Both the position numbers and the translations under genes were made by a program. A DNA stretch of 35,682 bases from contig NW_019775724.1 of NCBI RefSeq assembly GCF_001039355.2, positions 81,003 through 116,684 of the forward strand. The letters are read 5' to 3'. Below are positions 1 through 12,300 of the stretch, piece after piece. Every line of letters begins with the position of its first letter. The stretch's first letter is position 1. The DNA is from Lingula anatina (taxonomy: Eukaryota; Brachiopoda; Lingulata; Lingulida; Lingulidae). The notes below the pieces were generated by a model, which did no database searches, was not told where the DNA came from, and saw only the letters and a program-made list of their open reading frames with translations.

Positions 1-136
1 CATTAAATAGTTTAGATACAATATTATAATTCTATGATGTCACACATCACCTAGTTTGATAATTCTTTATCATATTTGGGCCTGATTCTTAATATTAGAC
101 CTCTGTTTTCACTTACATCATTCCCTCTATCCATGC

Positions 137-142
137 TTTATT
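137..142 (-). terminator. Candidate polyadenylation signal AATAAA
   Basis: AATAAA on the minus strand lies five bases after the distal stop (147-149) and about 137 bases after the proximal stop of the presumed terminal exon. Its position supports this as the 3' end of the large gene. Confidence 0.45.
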
Positions 143-146
143 CTTT

Positions 147-367
147 TCATGGCACTTGACAATAGTTGTTGTCCATCACAGCCGCCTGTAAGTCAGCTTT
201 AGTGTAGGCATAACTGGTGGCTACATCAATCTTTGCAGCTGATGTGAAGTGATAGGTAAGATTCCTGAAGTAATCATTTTATCCTGCTCTTGAAGTTGGC
301 TGTCCTGGGGTGCTGAAATCGACAGTTTCAGGCTTTGCCCCCAATATATGGGCCTTCTTTGGGTAAC
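147..367 (-). CDS. bark: Exon 27: probable terminal exon (C-terminal tail)
   Basis: The strong acceptor TTTTCTTTATAAG is phase 1 and matches exon 26. The frame reads YPKKAHILGAKPETVDF and GQPTSRAG to a TAA at 279-281. It then stays open in the same frame (DYFRNLTYHFTSAAKID, YTKADLQAAVMDNNYC) to TGA at 147-149, followed at once by AATAAA. Either the protein ends at the first stop, or that stop is another defect. The hydrophilic content suits a cytoplasmic tail, but no transmembrane segment was found before it. Confidence 0.5.
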
Positions 368-3300
368 CTTATAAAGAAAATAAATAAGTACATTTACTAA
401 GTATTAAAAATCTTCGTCTTTCGTGCTACTAAAAAAATATGGGCGTAGGCCTACTCGTACCTACAGTAGTCTACATGTACATAACATGTCAGATTTGACA
501 CACACACCTCGACTAATCTTTGATTTTTTCAAGGAAAATAGTTAGCATTCGTGTTTTTCAAGCACTAAATAGAAAGAAAACACATACCTTTCAGTCAATT
601 CACATTTTCATCCAGATGTTATCCAGATGTAATGTAAAGGTTACATCCGATTGTATGAATTCAGTGGCTAGTTTATAGAACATTTAGCAGAGATAAGACT
701 CAACCAAATAACGAAGTTGATATAATGATAAATAATCGGAAGGGAAAACATTTGTAAAAAAATATAAAAAAATAAAATAATTATCTATTATGCTGTGTAA
801 ATTCATGCAACCGCGCCAGCCTATCGTGAATTTACACTTAAATTCAGCACGATTCACCTTGCAACCCGTTGTCTGTCTGAAAACTGCATGGCTCACAGTC
901 CGGCTGGTCACACTGCTCTCCACGTCGACCTCGTACACAGGCAGGGTACAGTCCACACTGGGTCTTCTCACGGCAAACACAACGACAGTCTTCCCACACG
1001 GGCTTGTAGGCATAGTCACACACCGGGCAGCTGTAGCGGCGAAAAAAAGACATTCAAATCAGTTGGTTTCAATAGTTCAGAAACATATAACACGTAACTG
1101 TGAATAGTTCCCTCATTACAAGCATATTCGATAAATTACATAATATAACAGGCGTCCACGTTCATCAATATAAGTATATACTCGGCTATGCTTCTACGTG
1201 GGGTGCAATATACTCACGTATCATTCGGACAGTAGCACGTTCCATCACTAGCTATAACCGAGTTCTGGCAGTTTTAACATTCACATGAACAATGACAGCC
1301 ACCATCAGGTTTAACGATATCATAACCGCCATTTGGACACTCACAGCCACACTGCAAATATACACATTGATATAATGGGCAGAAATATAAAAACAGAAAA
1401 ATATGGTTTCAAGATCGATTGATATACGGATCGTTGTACATAAAAATTCACTAAAATATCAACGTTTTACCTTGGTTCCATTATATTGAAACATAATCAA
1501 AATGATAACAATGTCTGGATTGTACTGCGCATAGAAATCATTCGATTCAACCATAATCTTAAAAACTCTTTACTTAAAACCTTCATGTCAATTTACACAT
1601 TTTATTTTATGAATATGTACATGTACCGTACCTCACACGTGCCGTCTACGTTCATCTCCCGTGGCCAACCGTCAGCACAGTGACATCGACATGCAGGCTG
1701 AAAAGGGACATCAGTGACCAAAACTAAAAAGTTTTACCATCCGGGCACTTGTCACACTGGCAAGTGTGGTTATGCTGTCAATCATAACCAAATATTAACA
1801 ACTGGTTCCATATCATAATATGACTTTCATATTTGTATTTCAAAAATTTGCCATCGACTTAAATTTGTAAATGTTGTATTTGGTTGCTTTCGGCCATGAA
1901 GTTTGATCACTCACGTTTTGATGTTGAAAGACTAATGGGACATATGAAGCAATAGAAAATGCCCTGCAACACATAAACTTATTAGTACCAGGATTGTTAA
2001 GACAATAAAAACACAAATCACCTCAATACTACTGCTTCCATCAGGACATAGGCAGGTACCAGGTCCAACAGCACACGTGGTGGCTACGGTAGCTGGCCTA
2101 CAGTGCCTGTAATGTCGGTTAAAATGTATTTCTTAATGATCACCATTCAATGCCCTTAATGAATATACCTAAATGTGGTATAAAAAAGACACAATTTAAG
2201 TTCCAATATCATGGCCTCGAATTGATAAGCTGACGCTCTTGGTTAACATTTCTATAACTGTATGGTAATGCACCTTGATATTGAAACACCTAACTGTTGG
2301 CGCTTGATCTGAAATACGTAATACACACAGCGGATACGAAGATGTCAAACACAACGGTTCACACACTTACGCAGAAGCTTTTACAGAATCAGGAACAAGC
2401 ACATACCCTTCAAGGCTTGTGAAAATCGAATATGACGCATCTAAACGAAGAAACCCAGCGTCTTTTCTGTACCCCGGCCCCGCTTTGTGGACCACAAGGT
2501 GCACGCCCTCACGCCCGGAACAGATATTAGAACAATTGGTAATGTCCAAACTGTCCGTGATAGGGGCTGTAGTCGTGTATGTGACAGTCTCAGACTGACT
2601 GACAACACCGGGGTCTGAAACGACAATGGCATGTTTCCTGCACTCCAATCACAAATAAGCTCCGTGTATTGTATTCACACACTCACGTACGTGCATGCAC
2701 ACCACCTGCATGTGTCTTCTACTACACTGCAATACTCTAATAAAGCAGCCATCGCTAAAAGGTACATACAAACCGAGCATCGGTGGAGCGTGGATTCCCA
2801 GTAACACATGTAAACCACTTCTACTAGATTCTTATATAACTCAAATAAATTCGACATGCCAAGGGATTAACTGAATAGATCACTCGATCAGCCGTAAAAG
2901 ACCTTTAGACTGCTCCTTTCTTTAAATTTTTGGTTGTAAATTTAACCTACTTTCGTGACTTACTTTCCTGCCCCATTGACATACAGCTTAGAATGCCAGT
3001 AGAAAATCCGTTCAAACATCAATTTCGGGTAAAATTAAACAATGCCTTTTGGTAATTCTCTTAGTTATACTACTTGAAACTATATGCTGGCATTTGGTTG
3101 GTTTTTGTGACAAATTAACTTTGTATGCATCTTTAAGAGTCCCTAACATGCGTATAGTCGTTTCTGAAAGGATAATACTAACGGAATTTTTACAATACTA
3201 CAAATCAGTTCCAACAGCAAATTTATAAAGCAACGTAAACAAATGTGCCAAGGCATAGGTGTTCGGCCGTGCTACATGTGTACATACACGTAGGTTCTGC

Positions 3301-6300
3301 TGGTGTTCTATGCCCTGTTTCCTGATGGCTTCATTATGCGGTCTCACTATGTGTACGTCGGAGCATCTGTGTTACAGGGACCAATATTACCAGGGGACGT
3401 ATAATGATATGCAAAGACATGTGACAACCGTATTGGAACACTAGGACTCTGGAGTAGGACTTACCTATCAAATTCTTTAGAAAACGAAGAACGAGCGAAG
3501 GGTTGACGAGGTCGTAAACAATGGTATCCGAGGCACTGGGAAACTGCACGTGCAAACGTTTATGTGAACATTGCCCATGTCATCTGCGTGATCTACATCA
3601 TGTGTCACGTCAGTCACCTGGAAAAACAGATCCTTCAATTTAATTATAGCTACAGTGGCGCATAACTCCCACTAAAGGCTCATTACTTTTTATATCAGAA
3701 TCAACTCATCAGGTTGCCTGTATTCAACAGAAACAGTAATTTCCAGACGACAATTTAATATCTGAAAGCCATAATCACAACTATATTCAGAATAAAATTG
3801 GAATTTATTGTCTTTTAAATATGTACTCCTAGCATGTTAAATTCTTTGATAACCTGCATTAATATCTACTACTATAAATAATTTTATTAATAAAGTACAG
3901 AAAAACCGCTCAAATGTTACACTCCTTAGAACAATGAAAATACCAATGGTACAATGGTTAAACTGAATAGACAAATAATGTGAGTAGACCGTTCACTACA
4001 CTGTAAAAACAGTGCTTAGCTTGTGATAGACTTGTTATAGAATCATATGCCGGTGAAGCTAAACACATAGCTAAACGTGTAACACTGCCAGCGTGTCTAG
4101 CTTTTTCGTCTGTGAAACCCTTGAAAAGCTATACGTGCTTAGCTTTTACACATATTTCTAAATGCGTATAGGTGCCTAACGTGTGTTGTATGTATTTAAA
4201 TGCTAAACACTGTTTTTACAGTGTACGAACATCAATAACAGAAACAAACATCGGCACCTTACAGAAAAAGTGGGCGCCTTTGAATAGACTGGTAGCAGCT
4301 AGTGATGCGGGGGGGGGGGGTATTCTTTCTTTTTCGCAAAGATAAATTCACATTGTTTTTTTGTTAAGAACAAATTCTGATTGAAATGCAGTAAACCAAA
4401 AGTTTCATAATTTTTCATAAGTTTTCCTAGATTATTTTTCAGAAAGGTACCATTCCGATGTTGTGACATCCACAGTATTAGTTAACTTCCCTGATAAAAC
4501 AAATGTAATTTTGTCAGAAATTGATTTCAATGACACTGAGATCAAAGTAATAATCGATGATATGGATGCATCTAAGGCAAGTGGTACGGACTCGATGACG
4601 ACAAAAATGTTAAAACTAAGCAAAGACGTTGTTGTGAAACCATTATGTATTTTATTTAATTATATTATTCAATCTAACACCTACCCTGACCTGTGGAAAA
4701 TGGCGTTTATTTGCCCGATTTATAAGAAAGGTGACAGAAGTTGCATAGATAACTATAGACCAGTGTCACTTTTGAGCGTCTTATCAAAAATTTTGGAAAA
4801 AAATATTTATAAAAGGATGATTTATCATGTCCTTAATAATAATTTATTGTTTGAAAAACAATCTGGGTTTCTTAAGGGTCATAGCACTGAACACCAATTA
4901 CTGGCAATTCAAAATTTGATTAGATCTAATTTTAGAAAGGGCCGAGATGTAAGAGGAATATTTCTTGATATTTCAGCCGCTTTTGATAAAGTTCCGCATA
5001 GTTTATTACTATACAAGCTGTCAGCCTATGGTATTAAAGGTAACCTTACTGTCACTATTATCCTCTTATTTGAGTGATAGAAAAATCAAAGTCCGTATCA
5101 ATCTTCCAAAGAATCTTATATCAACACTAGTGTTCCACAAGGCAGCATTTTCGGCCCTCTACTCTTTCTCCTACAGTATATATAAATGATCTAGCAGACA
5201 ACCTTTCATCAGATTGTTTTCTATATGCTGACGACACGTCTATTTTTCAATCTTCTCTTCCTTCTGACAGCCAGTTGCACGATGCACTTCAATCTGATCT
5301 CTCAAAGCTTGAGGAATTGTCTTCCAGATGGAAACTGGAGTTCAAACCTGATAAGAGTTGTGAGGTTATATTCTCTACCAAGGTTACAGCAAATAAATAT
5401 AGAAATCTAATATTATGTGATTTAACGATACCCCAGAAATCATTCCACAAACATCTCGGATTCGTACTAGATTCAAAACTGTCTTGTGCCGAGCATATAA
5501 GTTATTTAGCTTCTAAGGCCCAAAAGGCCCTGAATCCTCTTAAGTCCCTGTCCCATAGGCTCAGATCTAGGCACTTGAATATACTATACAACGCTTACGT
5601 ACTGTTTCTGCTTGATTACTGCTACATCCTCTATCACTCAGCAACTAAAAGGAATCTTTCTAAACTCTCTTCTATTCACTATCAAGCTGGTCTGCTTGTT
5701 CTGGGTGCCCTGCCAGGTTCGAACACAATTAAAGTACTTAGAGAGTTGAACTGGGCTACTCTGGAAAACCGTAGAATAATGCATGCACTATCCATCACAA
5801 CATGGCGCCTACATACATTCTTAAAGATTTCCTGTCTTTTAAAAATCCAATAACCCCGCAAACAAGAGAGTCCTCGTACAGAGATTACATTATCCCAGCT
5901 AAGTTTACATCCCAGGGTCATGAATACTTACTCGTGTCTTCATGGAATAGTCTCAGTCTCGAACAAAAGTACACCCCAAATATCGCGTTACTTAAGCATT
6001 CTGAAATCCGAACTCTTTTCTGGTTCGTTATCAACCACCACCCTAAAGTTAGAAAGAAAGAATGAAAAATATCTCAACCGCGCGCGTGTAGATCTATTGT
6101 TCAAATCCCAATTATATAACCATAACTGGAACTCGGTAAATTCTCCGAACTGCTCTTGTGGGAAACCTGAGACTATACGCCACTTTTTCTTCTAGTGCCC
6201 ACTGAGGCAGTTGAAGTATCGTGATTTTCATTTGTCTATTCAGAATGCCCTGGGTGCATAATGATCTTCGTTGAATTCGGTGTTTCTGAAAATTAAAGAA

Positions 6301-9300
6301 GCGCATTAGTTTAAAACAGCATACAGATTACCTAAGAATAGTTGTACAGTGTTGCAATTGAAAAATGGCCGACCTGTGATATTTCCTTAATGGGTAGCCA
6401 TTGCTTGTAGCAAGTACGTATTCCTTATTTGAATTAATTACAATAATGGTTGCAAACAATGAAATTACAAAAACAACAAGCCATGACTTTTATTCAACAA
6501 TCTACAACTTCGTGGTGTGCGCATTACGTTGTTTACGTTAAGAATGTAAATCACTGGACCATCCACACCTGACCAATGCTTCATAACTGTTGTTCATGTT
6601 GTAGTCAACGGTTGCATCCAGTCGGATCCCTATCTTCTGTGCTTTGGGAACTGTGGACTGTAGATGGAGCTGCAGTCCTGCTGTCACCACTATATTCATG
6701 TCAACTGACAGCTGCTTTCTTAACACTGAGGTTGTCTATATACAAAGGTAAATATTCGTCTTATACACTGCGATATACTTAAGGGAAAATAAAACTTGCA
6801 CAAAGCGAAGGGGGATGGAGTACCGCGTGCATACATGTATTCCAGAATATGTTTCGTGTGTATTATAAGAAGTAAGTACTTAGCCTTAATACAACACATT
6901 ATATAATAAAATTCATTTTATTATTAGGTAGCTGCATCGGTAGCTCAAGTATTTACCGTTACGTTTTCCATATCATGATTAAGTATAACGACAAGCTACA
7001 ATGTTTGTAATAACCAATGTATTCAATACATGCAGGAACAACATGCAAGTTGGCACCGCAGGTACATGTAATTACCTCAAACACCGCCTCCTTTTTCAGT
7101 GATGTAAATATGCCATCAGTGGATATTTGGTTGTTCAGCCGTCTGTCGGGGTGGAAAATAGTGTAGGGAGCAGACGTCAGCACTGTGTCTTTGTTTAAGT
7201 CCTGGATAGGGATACACTCCAGGAAAATGTAGCCCCCTTTCTCAAACCTTGAAATAACCTGAATAGAAATATATACACGTATCTCTCGTGAAGCCCAGAT
7301 TGGCGATTGGTATGCTAAATATACTTCTACATCTTCATATGTTTATTCTATAAAGGTCATGCAGACAATGTAGAACAATTATGCATTATATAGTTTTAAC
7401 GTTATATGCTCAATATCAAAAACGGCTCATCTCCCTTTGTAACACAATTCTATAGTCTACATGTATATGCTGCAGAGTCAAATAGTGATATGATATACCA
7501 GTCAAGTCATCAGTTTACCTGACCGAGGAAGGCGCCGGATGTACGTCCTGGAATAACGTCACCTACGACTGGTGGCGCCGTCTCTTGATTCACTGACTCA
7601 CTAATGTGCAGGCTTCTGTCATTTTGTTCTCCGCCGTGACAGTACATTGTGTTAGATGTGGAGACAGGGGAGACAGCAATGGGACTAGAAAACACATTGA
7701 GTACGCCACATGTTATGCACTTTTCTATATAAAAATATTAAGTGTCCTTTATATGCATGTGCGAACACATTAAAAATGTACAGTAAACTTTCCTGTGACA
7801 TTGGATACTTCTTTTCAAATTTAAATATGTTTTACGCCTACTGTTGACCAATTATAAGCAAAAACTGAATTGTACCGTGTCAGTATTCATAGAAAATATC
7901 AGAATATTGCAAAAAGACGACAAAAGTAAGAGTTGTCGTTACTAAAAATATTATGTACAGTTCGACCGGGACCGGAAATTAAATATGATGTACTACACAT
8001 GATGTAATACAAAGATGTAATACGACACAAAGAATACATCGTATACAAATACGTCATTCACCTAAAAGACATAGCCTGACAACACGTCTTCACTTTGGCG
8101 TGATACGTCACAGCCTCAGATTCTGTTACAATATCCTCTATGTCCTCGAGGAAGCCCTGGCCCTGGCTTTCCCCGCTGACTACCACATCACAAACGTTAA
8201 TGTGTTTTGACATACTCTGTCGTAGCACAATGTACTGAGACGCCACTGGTCTTATGGTGACATTGTACCAATGTCCAAGACATTTAAAAACATGGTCATC
8301 TAAAATGAGAAATGAGAATTTTTTTATCAGCTGTGGTTCACATATTCATCAAATAAAAACGTACGCTACTTTCTGTAGTGTAAGGTAAATGTTTTATATA
8401 AGTAAACTTTGCATTCAGTTTTTCAACCATTTATATTTATCGTTTATTATTATTATTATTATTTGGGGAACAATTTGAAATCAGAACTCTTCGAGATTCA
8501 CCTTTAAGCACGTGAACTAAGGAACCTCTAATGGCTGCGCCTTCCCACATGTAGGCAATTTTAAAAATGCGTTCCTCCGGCACGTGCTCTAGCGTCCTAT
8601 CATCCATGAGGGAACGGACAGGAACTATTTGGTTAAAGTTGGCATACTGGATGACATCTTCCAACGAGGCCCTTACAGCGGCAAAATATTGGTATGTTCC
8701 TGAACAAAACGATTGCCATATCTGTTAAAAACATATAATACTAGTATAGTGGTGTATACTGAATCATGCAAATGTTATAAGCCTATTAAAATACATTTAA
8801 AGGGGGGGGGGTTAAATTAAAATCTCGCTTTAATGAAATGTACCATTGATGCTATTCATATTGATACTTAACCAAAAGTGTGAAAGGGCAACTTATGTTG
8901 ATAAAATAACAAATTATGACACCTTGTCAACCCTTGCTAAACTACGTCTTAGTGACCATAAACTCCACATCGAAACTGGGCGGCACACCAGGCCAAAAAC
9001 TGAAAGGTGCGACAGAATCTGTCGCCTGTGCACCCANCATACATTGAAAATCATGACATACACTTTGTCCAAAAATGCATGTTTATATTTTATGCCGATT
9101 ATTGGTTAAACGCCATTGAAATGCAACTTTTATAAGACGTACTTCAGGAAATATCACTGAACCAGAGAGAACAACTACTGACATACATGTAACGTCATAA
9201 GTTACGTCAAAAAAGTATTCGACATCGTACAATTAGCCAGAAGTATTTCCATACATTGTATATTTGGTTGACAAATAGTGTTACATGTAGTATAATAAAC

Positions 9301-12300
9301 GCACCTTTTTCTTGAGTTGCATACACTTTATGCATGATTCCTCCAGCTTGCTTGCTGACAATGACAAAATCTTTGGACCTGGGATACTTGACCTTGTCTC
9401 TGGTCACAAGAATGGAGTGACCTATCAAAAATTATTCATACAGATGGAAACAAAAATCAGCATGCGTTTTAAATTTTAATTCAATTGCTTGCGAAAGTGA
9501 ATATTGAAGCGTAACTGAAATAGGAACAGCATGCCCACTGGAATACCTGTATCTTTATGATGAACTGTGGGTTAACCTTTGGTACAGTAATATATTTGTA
9601 GTAAAGGGCATCAGACTTTTTATTAAGTATATATAAAAGTTATCGATAACGGAGCTTTTATTTGTAATATTTGTCACATTCGTCACATGTATTGCAGTAA
9701 CATGACGCTATGTTCAACACAATGTACTTACAGGCTTGCAAACTTTTGATAGAACACAGAAAAGGCATATCATGAGATATCTTGTATTCCACTTTGCGTC
9801 ATATTTCAATAATTCATAAACATTACAGATATCATACATGAATGCTCACCTCTTTGTTCCGTGTTTGATATAGGGCACACATAAAACTCTGCATTGCCAG
9901 GCTTAATGACCTTCACGTGTGCGTGCAATGTCGTATCTAAGGCTCGGTCGCCATGGTTATAGACCTGTCGCACTAGGCCATTTGGGCATTTCCGCATGTC
10001 CCATTGACGGCAGCTATATGAGATCTAACCGGTGTAATATGCAAGAAAACATATTTCCTAAGGAAATTTGCAGAATAATTAGACATAAATCTTTAAAGGG
10101 TTTGCTTCATGCCGTCAGAATGGCCTGAACGGAACATATTCTTCAGAAAACATGCCCAACTAACGATATCTTTATCCAAATACACAAATTAAAAGCTCAT
10201 TTTGTAAATTTTTGTCTTTAAAAAACGTCCTATTTGCTCGGCCTGGGAGTTAATGAGCTACGTGGTCACGTGGTCCAATGACCACAATCGAGCCACTGGA
10301 GAACAGAGCGTGCTTAGCTGTCAAACTGAGCTGCATTGTCTACCTGTAAGATGACTTCTCTGGCTTCTGAGTTTATACTCATTCAAATCTCTTACCCGAG
10401 GGGTCTAAATCCTCGTGAAGCTCTGTAAAACCATTTCCCGTCTAGTCATTTCTTTAACAAGCATTTCATTATGGTTATCCCAAGTTGTATAAAACACTGC
10501 ATTTGAATGAGTTAAGGGAAATGTTGATAATTGCATATGAGGTCCATGTTATTTGTGAAATTCAATTTATTTTATTAAACCGCTGACACTCCGTCTTGCA
10601 TACTTTTATTAAACTGAGGTAAACAATGCCCGTTACCTTTACAAGTCCTATCTTAATCATCCATCTACCTGGAACTTCCTTTACCTCTTAATTAGAGGGT
10701 TAAATGGCATTCAATTTGTCTTGCTTGTATCGAACGCACTCTCTATCTAAGCTTTACTCCAGTTATCTCAGGTAAAAATCTACCTGTGCGTTAGTTACAA
10801 AGCGCAGCTCCCGTAGACCTGGGGGTACTAGATAAAATCTGAACACCAGGTTTATCGAGGAGCTAGAGAAAGAAAGGAAGAATTTTTCCTGCACAACTTC
10901 ATAGGAATTTTAACACGGACTTGATCCAGCTTAGACCTCCAAACTAACAGGGTGACATGGGCAATTTTCACAAACAAATCATAAAACTATATTTCAGTTA
11001 ACCGCCTTTAAAATAAATATACCGTTCTGGGTAAATTAAAATAGTTATTAAATCGCAAGAATATTTTTGACTTAAATGATGATTTTATTATTAATGGAAA
11101 TTAAGCTACTATATGAGGTACATTTGCTGTGATTACGCTGTCCTTCATGTTTTGCGTAAGTCTACATTTTGCTGTATGTGCTTGTAATCTTTTTAAATAT
11201 GTGCGTACAATTTTTGCAGGTCTGGTTACCCCCCTGTTATGTGATGAGAGTATTAATTTGGCAATTAGTTCCTTAGCTTATTTGAATAGAATTGCAGTGT
11301 AAAATTTTCAACAAGATGTTGGCGAAATAGCCCATTACTCTTTGTAGGTATTTCCCCCGTCAAAGTTTGTCTAAAATTATCTTTCAATCTTTACTCTTTC
11401 AAAGACAGTATAAAGTTACCTGACATATTTTCGTGTAAACTTAATGACAAGCCAAGTGTCTCCAGTTCATTCCGTACTCAATTTTACCCAAGCAAATTTT
11501 TTTCTTGAGTAGATCTTTATAGCACGGTGTTATAAGCTTACAAATTTGCAAAAAAAAAAAAAAAATAAAAAAATAAAAAAAATTGCGTACTGACGCAGAA
11601 TTTGCGTTTCAAGTTATAAAATAATCAATCTTTTAAATTATTTAATATTTCAGATGAAATAATCTTCAGAAACAAATCCTCAAAGCATAAACGAATTAGG
11701 ATAACGAACCATTTTATTATAGCAGTTCCCATTTTTTCTTTAATATAACGCTCTTTTTCCTGTTTTTCCTCAACACGTTTTCTTCCACGGAAGCTTCAAG
11801 ATACCCTGAGAGCAATTTCTTTTATTAATGTTCGCGACCGTGTTTGAACTTAATTGTTTAAGTATTGATATTTAACGTCATTTACAAATACCAATAAAAT
11901 AACCCCATGAAATAAATGAGATATATTGAAAAATATGAAAGCCCACCAAGACGAGTTTCATACCTGTTATTACCTGGCTTGGGAATTGCAGCGGTGCATA
12001 ATTAACAGGTTTGTTGTAAACGAGCTTTTGGTCAACTACAATGCATTTAAAATGCATCAGCAATCAGTAAGTTTGCCAACTGATGACAGTTAATCTGAAA
12101 GACTACCAGCTCTTGATATGATCTAAACCACCTGAGGTGACCATGATCTAGAGCATCGCAACTATTGTCACCGAAGTTAGTAAGTAAGTCACGGAAGACC
12201 GTCACAGACAAAGAAAGATTGTCAACGAGAGCTGCAATTTTGGTGAATCCCACGGCAACACACCGAGGCATAACGAAAATTCCTCAACTCCGTTCAACAC

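Noticed and set aside
541-660. Possible exon with donor GAAAG|GTATGT before the terminal exon
   Set aside because: No reading frame with the needed phase 1 to phase 1 is open and hydrophobic; exon 26 and exon 27 already match.
684-1019. Minus-strand frame overlapping exon 26 with a hydrophobic end
   Set aside because: The hydrophobic part comes from an A/T homopolymer region past the exon donor and in another frame, so it is not the missing transmembrane segment.
1741-1797. Possible extra exon on the minus strand (HNHTCQCDKCPD)
   Set aside because: It has AG and GT borders and Cys spacing, but its phase-1 end does not fit exon 24, and exons 23 and 24 already join in phase.
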